The notes: generated from the letters alone by a model not told the origin. A stretch of 64,000 nt of DNA from Collinsella aerofaciens (GCF_028206995.1 NZ_JAQLFL010000008.1:62001-126000); one strand, 5' to 3'; positions 16,953 through 25,959 are shown, counted from the stretch's first letter. A program made the numbers and translations.

Positions 16953-17831
16953 ATGACGCAAAACAGCGCCCATACGGGCAAACTCTATGTGGTCGGCACG
17001 CCCATCGGCAACCTGGGCGACCTGTCCCCGCGCGTTGGCGAAGCCTTTGCCGCTGCCGATGTCATCTGCTGCGAAGACACGCGTGTGACGTCAAAGCTGC
17101 TGATGCACCTGGGCATTTCCAAGCCGCTTGTCCGTTGCGACGAGAATGTGATCGCCAGCCGCGCCGCCGGCCTGGTCGACCGCCTGCTGGCGGGGGAGAC
17201 CCTCGCCTTTGCCTCGGACGCCGGCATGCCGAGCGTGTCCGATCCCGGCCAGGCGCTGGTCGAGGCGGCGCGTGAGGCCGATGTGCCCGTCGAAGTTATT
17301 CCCGGGCCTTCTGCTTGCGTCACGGCGCTCGTTTCGTCCGGCATTCCCTGCGAGCATTTCTTCTTCGAAGGCTTTTTGGGTCGCAAGCACGGCGACCGCG
17401 TGCGCCGACTGCAGCGTCTTGCCGTGGTGCCCGGCGCACTCATCTTCTACGAGTCTCCACATCGCATCGTGGCGACGCTCGAGGCCGTGGCGGAGGTCTT
17501 TCCCCAACGTGAGGTTGCCGTCTGCCGCGAACTCACCAAGCTGCACGAGGAGGTCTTGCGCGGGCCCGCCGCCCAGCTCGCCGAGGAGCTGCGTGCTCGC
17601 GGCGAGGTAAAGGGCGAGATTGCGCTGGTCATCGCGCCGCCGAGCGAAGATGAGGAGGCCGGTATCGTGCCGGTTGGCGCCGCGGCAGCGGATCCCGACG
17701 AGGCTCTGCGCGAGGATATCCGCGCCGCGCTCGAGGAGGGAGAGCCCGCCTCTGCGGTGGCCAAGCGCCTGTCGCAGAAGTACTCGCGCCGTAAGCGCGA
17801 TGTCTATGCCATGGTGCTCGATATGCAATAG
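16953..17831 (+). CDS. rsmI: 16S rRNA 2'-O-ribose C1402 methyltransferase RsmI
   Basis: The protein has 292 residues and the tetrapyrrole-methylase fold. It carries GKLYVVGTPIGNLGDLSPR, CEDTRVTSKLL, FASDAGMPSVSDPG and VIPGPSACVTALVSSGIP, all strong RsmI motifs. It methylates the ribose of C1402 in the 30S decoding centre using S-adenosylmethionine. The C-terminus ends with the usual helical tail (AVAKRLSQKYSRRKRDVYAMVL). It follows the GH5-like gene by 6 bp and precedes metG. Confidence 0.95.
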   Translation: MTQNSAHTGKLYVVGTPIGNLGDLSPRVGEAFAAADVICCEDTRVTSKLLMHLGISKPLVRCDENVIASRAAGLVDRLLAGETLAFASDAGMPSVSDPGQALVEAAREADVPVEVIPGPSACVTALVSSGIPCEHFFFEGFLGRKHGDRVRRLQRLAVVPGALIFYESPHRIVATLEAVAEVFPQREVAVCRELTKLHEEVLRGPAAQLAEELRARGEVKGEIALVIAPPSEDEEAGIVPVGAAAADPDEALREDIRAALEEGEPASAVAKRLSQKYSRRKRDVYAMVLDMQ

Positions 17832-17900
17832 ATGGAGGATATCCAGCCCTTGCGCTAGAATCATCCCCTGTATGCAACGTTTTTCTGGAGGACAAACCCC

Positions 17901-19502
17901 ATGGATCAAAGTAAGCCTTCGTTCTTTATCACGACGCCCATCTACTACGTCAACGCCGATCCGCACCTGGGCACGGCTTATTCCACCATCATCGCCGACG
18001 TTCAGGCCCGTTATCGTCGCTCCGCCGGCTATAACGTCAAGTTCCTGACCGGCATGGACGAGCACGGCGAGAAGGTCGCCGAGGCCGCAGCCAAGCACAA
18101 CATGACGCCGCAGGAGTGGACCGACAGCCAGGCTCCGCACTTCAAGGAGCTTTGGAGCAAGCTCGAGATCTCCAACGACGACTTCATCCGCACCACCGAG
18201 CCGCGCCAGCATCATGCCGTGCAGTACCTGTGGGAGCGCATGAAGGAGTCCGGCTACCTGTATAAGGGCAGCTACGACGGTTGGTATTGCGTGCCTGACG
18301 AGACCTACTTCACCGATACGCAGGTCCAGAAGGGCGACGAGGAGTACGGCAGCGTCGGCCAGCACCTGTGCCCCGACTGCCACCGTCCGCTTGAGCGCGT
18401 GCAGGAGGAGTCCTACTTCTTTAAGCTTTCCGCTTTCCAGGACAAGCTGCTCAAGCTTTACGACGAGCACCCCGACTTTGTCGAGCCTGCGTTCCGCATG
18501 AACGAGGTACGTAGCTTTGTCGAGGGCGGCCTTAATGACCTTTCCGTGAGCCGTACGAGCTTTGACTGGGGCATTCAGGTCCCGTTTGACGAGGGTCACG
18601 TGACCTACGTGTGGTTCGATGCGCTGCTCAACTATATGACGGCCGTCGGCTACGGTGTCGACACCGACGAGGCGCGTGCCGAGCTGGCCTATCGCTGGCC
18701 CGCGCAGTTCCACATCGTGGGCAAGGACATCATCCGCTTCCACTGCGTCATTTGGCCCGCCATGCTCATGGCCATCGGCGAGGCCCTGCCCGAGCACGTC
18801 TTTGCCCACGGCTTCCTGACCGTGCGCAATGCCGAGACCGGCAAGGCCGAGAAGATGTCCAAGAGCCGCGGCAACGCCATCGCTCCGCAGGACGTTATCG
18901 ACATGTTGGGCGTCGAGGGCTATCGCTACTACTTTATGACCGACGTCGTCCCCGGCACCGACGGTGCCATCAGCTTCGATCGCATGGAGCAGGTCTACAA
19001 CGCCGATCTGGCCAACAGCTGGGGTAACCTCATTTCTCGCTCGCTCAACATGAGCGCAAAGTACTTTGACGGCTGCGCCCCGGCTAAACCGGCATCTGCC
19101 GACGCGTTCGACAACCCGCTGGCAAAGATTGCCGATGGTCTGGTCGAGCGCTACATGGCCAAGATGGACGTGCTCGATTACGGCGGAGCCAAGGACGAGG
19201 TCATGGAGCTCATCCACGCCGCCAACCACTACATCGAGGACTCCGAGCCTTGGGCGCTTGCCAAGGACGAGGCCAAGGCTGACGAACTGGCATTTGTGAT
19301 CTACAACCTGCTCGAGGCCATTCGCATTGCTGCTCACCTGCTGATGCCGCTCATGCCCCAGACTTCTGTCGAGGCTCTGCGCCGTCTGTCCTGTGAGGGC
19401 GAGGCCGCGAGCGACGACCTCAAGGGCATTTGCACTTGGGGCCTGCTTGCCGGCGGTCAGCCCGTCGAGAAGGGCGATCCGCTGTTCCCGCGTCTGGCGT
19501 AG
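17901..19502 (+). CDS. metG: Methionyl-tRNA synthetase
   Basis: This 533-residue class I synthetase has the HIGH-type motif DPHLGTAYS (HLGT), GMDEHGEKV, KMSKSRGN, and the anticodon-binding C-terminal helices. A zinc knuckle segment with C-PDC (HLCPDCHRPLERV) is retained. No C-terminal tRNA-binding EMAP domain is present, giving the shorter form. CTGGAGGAC lies upstream of the ATG. A GGGCATGG/CCATGCCC terminator follows. Confidence 0.96.
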   Translation: MDQSKPSFFITTPIYYVNADPHLGTAYSTIIADVQARYRRSAGYNVKFLTGMDEHGEKVAEAAAKHNMTPQEWTDSQAPHFKELWSKLEISNDDFIRTTEPRQHHAVQYLWERMKESGYLYKGSYDGWYCVPDETYFTDTQVQKGDEEYGSVGQHLCPDCHRPLERVQEESYFFKLSAFQDKLLKLYDEHPDFVEPAFRMNEVRSFVEGGLNDLSVSRTSFDWGIQVPFDEGHVTYVWFDALLNYMTAVGYGVDTDEARAELAYRWPAQFHIVGKDIIRFHCVIWPAMLMAIGEALPEHVFAHGFLTVRNAETGKAEKMSKSRGNAIAPQDVIDMLGVEGYRYYFMTDVVPGTDGAISFDRMEQVYNADLANSWGNLISRSLNMSAKYFDGCAPAKPASADAFDNPLAKIADGLVERYMAKMDVLDYGGAKDEVMELIHAANHYIEDSEPWALAKDEAKADELAFVIYNLLEAIRIAAHLLMPLMPQTSVEALRRLSCEGEAASDDLKGICTWGLLAGGQPVEKGDPLFPRLA

Positions 19503-19546
19503 AGACCGCGCGAGCGCCATATCGGCAATTTGCTGTTTGGATGTAA

Positions 19547-19580
19547 GGGCATGGCCGCAACGGTCCATGCCCTTTCGTTT
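19547..19580 (+). terminator. Terminator after metG
   Basis: GGGCATGG (19547-19554) pairs with CCATGCCC (19565-19572), followed by TTTCGTTT. Confidence 0.75.
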
Positions 19581-19612
19581 CAAGACGCCGCCATCATGCT
19601 AAGGAGGCAACC

Positions 19613-20473
19613 ATGACAACTTCGCCTTTGGCAAACCCCACGGCAACTAGGGAGCTGCTGGAGGAGTTTGGCCTTGCGACCAAGCATCGCCTGGGCCAAA
19701 ACTTTCTAATCGACAACCATGTGATCGAGCGTATCTGCGAGCTTGCCGAGCTTGCAGGTGACGAGCGCGTACTCGAGGTGGGTCCGGGTTGCGGTACGTT
19801 GACGCTTGCGCTGCTGCAGGAAGCGGCGTGCGTCACGTCGATCGAAGCAGATCCCGAGCTCGAGCCGGTGCTCGACGCCCACGCCGCCGACTATGCCAAC
19901 TTCCGCTTTATCATGGGCGACGCGCTCAGGGTGACGCCGGAGCAGATTGAGCAGGCTGCGGGCGGTGAGCCGACGGTGTTTGTCGCGAACCTGCCCTATA
20001 ACGTGGCGGCGACGATCATCCTGCAGTTCTTCCAGACGATGCCGGCGCTCAAGCGTGCCGTCGTCATGGTGCAAAAGGAGGTTGCCGATCGCATTGCCGC
20101 AGTGCCGGGCAACAAGACCTATGGCGGCTATACGGCAAAGCTCGGCCTGTATGCGCAGGTGACGGGTCGCTTTGAGGTGCCGCCGCGTTGCTTTATGCCG
20201 GCGCCGCACGTGGACTCGGCTGTCGTGCGTATCGACCGTGTTGGCGGCGTGGTGCCCGAAGGACTCGATCGCGACTTTGTGGCTCGCGTGATTGACGCCG
20301 CATTTGCTCAGCGTCGCAAGACCATCCGTAATTCCATGAGCGCCAACGGCTTTGCCAAGGACGTGCTCGATGCCGCCTTTGAGGCTTGCGGTATCGCGCC
20401 CACTACGCGCGCCGAGACGCTTGATGTTGCCGACTTTGTCCGCCTGGCCCAGGAGCTAATCCATGATGCCTAA
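19613..20473 (+). CDS. rsmA: 16S rRNA dimethyladenosine transferase RsmA (KsgA)
   Basis: The protein has 286 residues. LGQNFLIDNHVIERI, the SAM motif EVGPGCGTLTLALL and the catalytic NLPYNVAAT identify RsmA, which dimethylates A1518 and A1519 of 16S rRNA. The C-terminal helical domain ends with RRKTIRNSM and VADFVRLAQEL. AAGGAGG precedes the ATG. It overlaps tatD by 11 nt. Confidence 0.96.
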   Translation: MTTSPLANPTATRELLEEFGLATKHRLGQNFLIDNHVIERICELAELAGDERVLEVGPGCGTLTLALLQEAACVTSIEADPELEPVLDAHAADYANFRFIMGDALRVTPEQIEQAAGGEPTVFVANLPYNVAATIILQFFQTMPALKRAVVMVQKEVADRIAAVPGNKTYGGYTAKLGLYAQVTGRFEVPPRCFMPAPHVDSAVVRIDRVGGVVPEGLDRDFVARVIDAAFAQRRKTIRNSMSANGFAKDVLDAAFEACGIAPTTRAETLDVADFVRLAQELIHDA

Positions 20474-21380
20474 TGCCGAACGCGTGACGTTTACCAAGAA
20501 AAAGAAGACGGTCGCCTGCCCCGTGCCCTTGGCACCGCTTGCCGATACGCATGCGCATCTGCTTTCGTTTTGGGGCAAAGAAGTGCCCGAGACGCTCGTG
20601 CGCGCCAAAGCCGCGGGTGTCGACCTGTTGGTGACGATGTTCGACCCCATCGCTGACAAACGCAGCGTGACGGACTATAGCGACTGGCTCGTGCGCGAAA
20701 TTCTGCCGATGCAGGATATCCCGCAGATCAAGTATCTTGCCGGCGTGCATCCGTATGGCGCGCCGGACTATACCGACGACGTTCACACACAGGTCGTTGC
20801 CGCACTCGATGACCCCTTATGCGCCGGTATTGGCGAAATCGGCCTGGACTACCACATGGATTACGACGACGACATCGCGCCGGCGCCCCATAGCGTGCAG
20901 ATTGACTGCATGGCGCGCCAGCTCGAGCTTGCCGTGTGCCGTAACGTGCCGGTGGAGCTACATCTGCGCCACGAGGACACGGACCAGGAGCGCACCTCGC
21001 ACGTGGACGCCTACAACGCGCTTCGTGAGGTGGGCGTGCCCCAGGCCGGTTGTGTACTGCACTGCTTTGGCGAGGACCGCGCCACGATGGAGCGCTTTGT
21101 GGAGCTGGGCTGCTATATCGCCTATGGTGGTGCGGCCACCTTTAAGCGCAACGATGACGTGCGCGAGGCATTTGCGGCAACCCCACTCGATCGAATTTTG
21201 TTCGAGACGGATTGCCCGTATATGGCTCCGGAGCCCATCCGCGGTCTTGAATGCGAGCCCGCAATGATCTCCATTACGGCAAACGCGCTGGTTAACGACC
21301 GTGTCGATCGCACAGGTGAGGACGCCGAAACAATCGCGCAGGCCGCCTGGGAAAATGCCTGCAAACTTTTTCAAAAATAG
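20463..21380 (+). CDS. TatD family metal-dependent hydrolase
   Basis: The protein has 305 residues in a TIM-barrel. LADTHAHLLSF carries the first metal ligands, GEIGLDYH the Glu, PVELHLRHED and VLHCFGED the histidines, and LFETDCPYMAPEP the final Asp. TatD proteins are 3'-5' DNA/RNA exonucleases or deoxyribonucleases. An N-terminal extension of about 25 residues (PNAERVTFTKKKKTVACPVP) is longer than usual. In many genomes tatD lies between metG and rsmA; here it follows rsmA. Confidence 0.9.
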   Translation: MMPNAERVTFTKKKKTVACPVPLAPLADTHAHLLSFWGKEVPETLVRAKAAGVDLLVTMFDPIADKRSVTDYSDWLVREILPMQDIPQIKYLAGVHPYGAPDYTDDVHTQVVAALDDPLCAGIGEIGLDYHMDYDDDIAPAPHSVQIDCMARQLELAVCRNVPVELHLRHEDTDQERTSHVDAYNALREVGVPQAGCVLHCFGEDRATMERFVELGCYIAYGGAATFKRNDDVREAFAATPLDRILFETDCPYMAPEPIRGLECEPAMISITANALVNDRVDRTGEDAETIAQAAWENACKLFQK

Positions 21381-21383
21381 TTC

Positions 21384-21412
21384 TTGCGTTCGCGGTGGCG
21401 CTCCGTTATTCT
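21384..21412 (+). promoter_or_regulatory. Promoter of tRNA-Leu
   Basis: TTGCGT (21384-21389) and TATTCT (21407-21412) are 17 bp apart, 11 bp before the tRNA. Confidence 0.7.
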
Positions 21413-21423
21413 AATTCCTGCAC

Positions 21424-21510
21424 GCGGGCGTGGCGGAATTGGCAGACGCGTACGGTTCAGGTCCGTATGGGGGCAACCCCATGAAGGTTCAAGTCCTTTC
21501 GCCCGCACCA
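21424..21510 (+). tRNA. tRNA-Leu (CAG)
   Basis: A class II tRNA with a long variable arm (GGGGGCAACCCC), acceptor stem GCGGGCG/CGCCCGC, anticodon CAG in a TTCAGGT loop, and an encoded CCA. It is followed by a terminator and by a tRNA-tail element. Confidence 0.95.
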
Positions 21511-21521
21511 TTAAATGAAAG

Positions 21522-21547
21522 AGCTCCCAGCAATGGGAGCTTTTTTT
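21522..21547 (+). terminator. Terminator of tRNA-Leu
   Basis: AGCTCCCA and TGGGAGCT form an 8-bp stem with loop GCAA and are followed by seven T residues. A second, slightly mutated copy lies 190 bp downstream. Confidence 0.9.
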
Positions 21548-21736
21548 GTTACGGGCCCATCACAGGGACTTGAACCTGCGAAGGAGCGAGCGTAAAGAAA
21601 ACGCGGAGCGTTTTTAGCGAGCTGGCGAGGACGCCGGCAGGCGGCCGAAGCCGGTGCGGATCCGCGAAGCGGATACGCGGACGTCCTTTCGCCCGCACCA
21701 TTACATGAAAGAGCTCCCAGCAATGGGGGCTTTTTT
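21548..21736 (+). repeat. tRNA-tail element, Leu copy (structured repeat plus duplicated tRNA 3' end)
   Basis: The left end contains GGGACTTGAACCT (21565-21577), the inverse complement of the tRNA-Leu T-arm. The core carries hairpins AAACGC-GGA-GCGTTT (21599-21613), CCGGC/GCCGG, and ATCCGC-GAA-GCGGAT. The right end (21683-21736) is a direct copy of the tRNA-Leu tail from its T-loop through CCA and the terminator (first copy 21493-21547), with two substitutions. Spacing between the copies is exactly 190 nt. No reading frame of note lies inside. Homologous elements follow the tRNA-Arg and tRNA-Ser genes. Confidence 0.85.
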
Positions 21737-21799
21737 GATATGCACGATCTCCTTGGACGGGTATCCTAATGCCAACGTGTGCCTATCAGAGGAGAGACC

Positions 21800-22738
21800 A
21801 TGCTGTTTTCCGGTATCATTGCCGCCCTTACCAGCCTTTTGATTCCCATCATCATCCTGTTGCTGCTGCTTCCCAGCGCCTGCTATGTCGTTGAACAGCA
21901 GCATGCCGTGATCATCGAGCGTCTGGGCAAGTTCAACCGCATCGTCAACGCGGGCTTCCACATGAAAGTGCCCGTGATCGACCGCAAGGCTGCCACGGTG
22001 AGTCTGCGCACCATGAAAAACGGTTTTGGTATCGACGTTAAGACTCAGGACAATGTGACCATCGGCCTCGAGGTCTCGGCTCAATATCACGTGAGCTATG
22101 ACATGGGTGCTGGCCCGGCAGATTCGGGTATCTACAAGAGCTACTACATGCTGCAGGAGCCCGTCGACCAGATGCGCGATTTTATCACCGATGCCCTGCG
22201 CTCTTCGATTCCCGTCTACACGCTCGATGAGGTCTTTGCCAAGAAGGATGACATCGCCAAGGATGTCAACGCTACCGTTTCCGAGCAGATGGCCGCCTAC
22301 GGCTTCACCCTCGTGTCGACGCTCATCACCAAAATCGCACTGCCGACCGAGGTTGAGAACTCCATGAACGACATCAACGCCGCCCAGCGCAAGCGCGCTG
22401 CGGCGCAGGAGCTCGCTGAGGCAGACCGCATCAAGCGCGTCACCGAGGCGACCGCCGAGGCCGAGGCTATGGAAAAGGCGGGCGAGGGCATCGCCAACCA
22501 GCGCAAGGCCATCGCGCTGGGTATCAAAGATTCGCTCGAGATCATCCAGGAGACGGGTGTCGGCAATGACGAGGCCAACCAACTGTTCATGTTTACGCAG
22601 TGGTCCGAGATGATGACGGAGTTTGCTCGCACGGGTAAAACCTCGACGGTCGTGCTGCCGAGCGACTTCTCGCAGTCGGCCTCAATGTTCGAACAGATGC
22701 TGACCGCCGGCAAAGTTCAAAACGATTCGAAGGAGTAG
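21800..22738 (+). CDS. SPFH/Band 7 (stomatin-prohibitin-like) membrane protein
   Basis: The protein has 312 residues. One N-terminal membrane helix (LIPIIILLLLLPSACYVV) is followed by the SPFH domain (EQQHAVIIERLGKFNRIVNAGFHMKVPVIDR) and a long Ala/Glu-rich coiled coil (AAQRKRAAAQELAEADRIKRVTEATAEAEA). Such proteins form oligomeric membrane scaffolds and often control proteases. GAGGAGAG precedes the ATG at 21800; the in-frame GTG at 21779 lacks a site. It lies directly upstream of rlmH. Confidence 0.85.
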   Translation: MLFSGIIAALTSLLIPIIILLLLLPSACYVVEQQHAVIIERLGKFNRIVNAGFHMKVPVIDRKAATVSLRTMKNGFGIDVKTQDNVTIGLEVSAQYHVSYDMGAGPADSGIYKSYYMLQEPVDQMRDFITDALRSSIPVYTLDEVFAKKDDIAKDVNATVSEQMAAYGFTLVSTLITKIALPTEVENSMNDINAAQRKRAAAQELAEADRIKRVTEATAEAEAMEKAGEGIANQRKAIALGIKDSLEIIQETGVGNDEANQLFMFTQWSEMMTEFARTGKTSTVVLPSDFSQSASMFEQMLTAGKVQNDSKE

Positions 22739-22744
22739 ACGCGC

Positions 22745-23215
22745 GTGAAATACACCGTCGTTTGCGTCGGTAAGCTCAAGGAGCGCTTTTGGAAGGACGC
22801 GTGCGCTGAGTACACCAAGCGCCTGGGTGCCTATGCCAAGGTCGATATCCGCGAGGTGGCCGATATCGACCCGGCCAAGGCGGGCGGTGTGGATGCCGCA
22901 CGTGACAAGGAGGGGGCGGCGATTCTTGCTGCCTTGCCGTCTCGAGCGCATGTGATCCTGCTGGCTATCGAGGGCAAGGAGCGTTCGAGTGAGGAGCTCT
23001 CGGCGCGGCTCGACGATCTTATGCTGCGTGGTAACAGCGACATCGCCTTTGTAATCGGCGGATCGGACGGCGTGAGCGATGACGTGCGCGCACGAGTCGA
23101 CGAGATGCTCAGCTTTGGACGCATTACCTTGCCGCATAACCTGGCGCGCGTGGTGCTGCTGGAGCAGGTTTACCGTGCCTGCAAGATCAGCCGTGGCGAG
23201 CCGTATCACAAATAG
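22745..23215 (+). CDS. rlmH: 23S rRNA pseudouridine-1915 N3-methyltransferase RlmH
   Basis: The 156-residue SPOUT protein has the knot motifs VILLAIEGKERSSEELSARL, FVIGGSDGVSDDV and the C-terminal LSFGRITLPHNLARVVLLEQVYRA..GEPYHK. The last segment matches the family end exactly. It methylates pseudouridine 1915 of 23S rRNA helix 69 on 70S ribosomes. The GTG start at 22745 has AAGGAG 9 nt upstream. Confidence 0.96.
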   Translation: MKYTVVCVGKLKERFWKDACAEYTKRLGAYAKVDIREVADIDPAKAGGVDAARDKEGAAILAALPSRAHVILLAIEGKERSSEELSARLDDLMLRGNSDIAFVIGGSDGVSDDVRARVDEMLSFGRITLPHNLARVVLLEQVYRACKISRGEPYHK

Positions 23216-23288
23216 GTCGGCAATACGAAACAATGCCGTGGGACAATAGCTTTCGTTTTGAAGAGCGTGTCTGAGAGGACTATGAGAT

Positions 23289-24059
23289 ATGAAGATTGGA
23301 TTTGTCGGTTTTGGCAATATGGCGAGCGCTATGGCCGATGGCTGGATCGCTGCCGGTGTAGCTGCGAGCGACATGTGCGCCTGCGCGGGTCGCTACGACG
23401 CACTGGTTGAGCGCTGCGAGGCGCGCGGCATGGTCGCCTGCCACGATGCCGCCGAGGTTGTCGCCGCATCCGATATCGTGGTCGCTGCGGTCAAACCGTA
23501 CATGATCGAGAAGGTATTCGCCCCGCTCAAGGATGCTCTTGCCAAAAAGGTCGTTCTGTCGGTTGCCTGGACCTGGGACAGTGCCAAGTGGGAGCAGGTC
23601 CTGCCGGGCGTCGCGCATATCTCGACGGTGCCCAACACACCGGTTTCGGTGGGCGAGGGCGTCATCGCTTGCGAGAAGGCTTCCACGCTTAGTGATGAGC
23701 AGAGCGCCGTGGTGCTTGATCTGCTTGGCAAACTCGGTGCGGTGGTCGAGCTCGATACGAGCCTGCTGTTTGTGGGCGGCACGGTGGGTGGTTGCGCTCC
23801 GGCATTTGTCGCCATGGCAATCGAGGCCCTGGGCGATGCGGCGGTCAAGCACGGTATCCCGCGTGCCGATGCCTATCGCATTGTGAGCCAGATGGTGTTG
23901 GGTACGGCAAAGCTGCAGCTTGCAACTGGCCAGCATCCTGCGGCGATGAAGGATGCCGTATGCTCGCCCGGTGGTGCCACCATCAAGGGCGTCGTTGCGC
24001 TCGAGGACGCCGGCATGCGCAGCGCCCTGGTCAAGGCAATCGACGCAACTCTCCAGTAA
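23289..24059 (+). CDS. proC: Pyrroline-5-carboxylate reductase
   Basis: The protein has 256 residues with the NAD(P)-binding start MKIGFVGFGNMASAMADGW and the dimerisation/catalytic C-terminal part (VGGCAPAFVAMAIEALGDAAVKHGI, QMVLGTAKLQLATGQHPAAMKDAVCSPGGATIKGV). It makes proline from pyrroline-5-carboxylate. GAGAGGAC lies before the start. A 16-bp perfect hairpin follows. Confidence 0.95.
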   Translation: MKIGFVGFGNMASAMADGWIAAGVAASDMCACAGRYDALVERCEARGMVACHDAAEVVAASDIVVAAVKPYMIEKVFAPLKDALAKKVVLSVAWTWDSAKWEQVLPGVAHISTVPNTPVSVGEGVIACEKASTLSDEQSAVVLDLLGKLGAVVELDTSLLFVGGTVGGCAPAFVAMAIEALGDAAVKHGIPRADAYRIVSQMVLGTAKLQLATGQHPAAMKDAVCSPGGATIKGVVALEDAGMRSALVKAIDATLQ

Positions 24060-24218
24060 AACCGACCAAAAAAAGACGGGTTTGTTTTTGGCAGGTATTT
24101 TCTGCGGTTTTGTCCTTTTAGCGAAAAGCGCCCCGCAACTGGCTCAATTCCAGTTGCGGGGCGCTTGCGTTTGCCCAGATAAAACAGACCAAAATAAACC
24201 TGTCCCTTTTTGGCAGGT
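24058..24218. repeat. Pair of about 38-bp direct repeats flanking a perfect hairpin
   Basis: Two copies (24058-24096 and 24181-24218) share GACCAAAA on the left and TTTTTGGCAGGT on the right. Their middle segments are roughly inverted relative to each other (AGACGGGTTTGT against ATAAACCTGTCC). They flank the proC hairpin. The layout resembles palindromic repeats mobilised by REP-associated transposases, but no transposase gene is nearby. Confidence 0.6.
24127..24165. terminator. Perfect 16-bp hairpin after proC
   Basis: AGCGCCCCGCAACTGG and its exact complement are separated by CTCAATT. There is no good T-tract on either side; it may act in both directions for proC and the convergent small gene. 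Confidence 0.6.
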
Positions 24219-24391
24219 TAGTCCCAGAAGCTGTCTTCCTCATCCTCGGACTTGGGGCCGCGGTCGACATACATCTTATGGGTACGCTTCTCCATTACAA
24301 AGGCAAGAATCGCAAATAACAGGATGCCGCCGGCGAAAAGGATGGCAAAACCGGTGCGGGTGCCAAACAAAAAGGAAAAAACTGCGTCCAT
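24218..24391 (-). CDS. 57-residue single-helix membrane protein
   Basis: The minus strand from ATG 24391 encodes MDAVFSFLFGTRTGFAILFA, continuing through GGILLFAILAFVM to an acidic end (PKSEDEEDSFWD). It has one membrane helix and a basic segment after it (EKRTHK), so the tail is probably cytoplasmic. AAGAAGG lies upstream of the ATG. Its stop codon touches the right-hand direct repeat. It is divergent from serS. Function is unknown; codon usage fits its neighbours, so I believe it is real. Confidence 0.7.
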   Translation of the reverse strand: MDAVFSFLFGTRTGFAILFAGGILLFAILAFVMEKRTHKMYVDRGPKSEDEEDSFWD

Positions 24392-24502
24392 TGGGTGCCT
24401 TCTTGCGTAGTTGAGTTGGGTCGTAAACGCTCATAAGTATATACTTGCCCATACATGTACAAGGTTGCAACCTAAATGGAATGTATATCGCCGGAGGATC
24501 TA

Positions 24503-25786
24503 ATGCTTGATATCAAGTTTGTTCGCGAGAACCCCGATGCCATCGATGTCGCCATGGCTAACCGCCAGACGTCTTGGGATCGCGAGAAGTTCTTTGAGCT
24601 CGACGACGAGCGCCGTGCCGTCATCACCGAGGTCGAGGAACTCCAGGCTACGCGCAATGCCGAGTCCAAGAAGATCGGCGCCCTGATGAAGGAGGGCAAG
24701 AAGGAGGAGGCCGAGGCCGCCAAGGAGGCCGTGCGCGCCGTCAACGAGAAGATTGACGGTCTGGCCGAGCGCCGCACCGCTCTCGAGCAGGAGCAGTACG
24801 ACTTCATGGCTCACCTGCCCAACATTCCGTGCGATGCCACCCCGTACGGTAAGGACGAGGACGAGAACATCGAGCGTCGCCGCTGGGGCACCCCGCGCGA
24901 GTTCGACTTCGACTTTAAGCCGCACTGGGATCTGGGCACCGATCTGGACATCCTCGACTTCGAGCGCGGCAACAAGCTCTCCGGCAGCCGCTTCACCGTT
25001 CTCGGTGGCGCCGGCGCCCGCCTGGAGCGCGCCCTCATCAACTTCTTCCTCGATACGCACACCAGCCGTGGCTTTAAGGAGTGGTGGCCGCCTATCGTCG
25101 TCAAGCGTCAGACCATGTTTGGCACGGGTCAGCTGCCCAAGTTCGAGGATGACGCCTATCACGTCTCGGGCGACAACTTCCTGATCCCTACCGCCGAGGT
25201 CGTGCTCACCAACCTGCACGCCGGCGAGGTCCTCGACGCCGATACCCTGCCGCGCCGCTACACCGCCTTTACCCCCTGCTTCCGCGAGGAGGCCGGTTCC
25301 GCCGGTCGCGACACCCGCGGCATCATCCGTCAGCACGAGTTCGACAAGGTCGAGATGGTCAAGTTCGCTAAGCCGGAGGAGTCCGATGAGGAGCTCGAGA
25401 GCATGACCGCCGAGGCCGAGTACCTGCTGCAGCAGCTGGGCCTTCCGTATCGCGTGATTAGCCTGTGCACCGGCGACTTGGGCTTCTCTGCCCGTCAGAC
25501 CTACGACGTCGAGGTCTGGCTGCCGAGCTACAACGCCTACAAGGAGATCAGCTCCTGCTCCAACTGCGGTGACTTCCAGGCTCGCCGCGCCAACATCAAG
25601 TATCGCGACCCCGAGAACTTCAAGGGCTCGCGCTACCTGCACACCCTCAATGGTTCCGGCCTGCCGGCCGGCCGCACCATGGCCGCCATTCTGGAGAACT
25701 ACCAGAACGCCGACGGCACCATCACGATCCCCGAGGTTCTGCGTCCTTACATGGGTGGTCTCGAGAAGATCGAGCCGGTCGCGTAA
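24503..25786 (+). CDS. serS: Seryl-tRNA synthetase
   Basis: This 427-residue class II synthetase has an N-terminal coiled-coil arm (about 30-100), motif 2 [28 protein letters not shown] and motif 3 [20 protein letters not shown]. The ATG at 24503 has GGAGG 5 nt upstream. No T-box leader is visible, unlike in Firmicutes. AT-rich sequence with TATAC at 24440-24446 may be part of a promoter shared with the divergent small gene. Confidence 0.96.
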   Translation: MLDIKFVRENPDAIDVAMANRQTSWDREKFFELDDERRAVITEVEELQATRNAESKKIGALMKEGKKEEAEAAKEAVRAVNEKIDGLAERRTALEQEQYDFMAHLPNIPCDATPYGKDEDENIERRRWGTPREFDFDFKPHWDLGTDLDILDFERGNKLSGSRFTVLGGAGARLERALINFFLDTHTSRGFKEWWPPIVVKRQTMFGTGQLPKFEDDAYHVSGDNFLIPTAEVVLTNLHAGEVLDADTLPRRYTAFTPCFREEAGSAGRDTRGIIRQHEFDKVEMVKFAKPEESDEELESMTAEAEYLLQQLGLPYRVISLCTGDLGFSARQTYDVEVWLPSYNAYKEISSCSNCGDFQARRANIKYRDPENFKGSRYLHTLNGSGLPAGRTMAAILENYQNADGTITIPEVLRPYMGGLEKIEPVA

Positions 25787-25809
25787 GTTGGCTGCATAGG
25801 GGATATGCA

Positions 25810-25836
25810 AGGGCGCTCCTTCGGGGGCGCCCTATT
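25810..25836 (+). terminator. Terminator of serS
   Basis: GGGCGC (25811-25816) pairs with GCGCCC (25827-25832) followed by TATTT. Confidence 0.7.
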
Positions 25837-25959
25837 TCGTGCGCAGGTCCATACCATGCTGTGCGGACAGCTCAATAGAAAACACACGAACAACTGTTCT
25901 GTATACAGCCATCTACCTGCTATGCTTTTGCTAAATAAGAGCGAGAGAAAGGGGACGCG

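Noticed and set aside
17091..19583. An 830-codon open frame antisense to rsmI and metG.
   Set aside because: Shadow of high-GC codon usage; metG and rsmI are unmistakable on the plus strand.
24392..24502. T-box leaders for serS, hisS, aspS or metG.
   Set aside because: The gaps are too short or lack the T-box sequence and a terminator/antiterminator pair.
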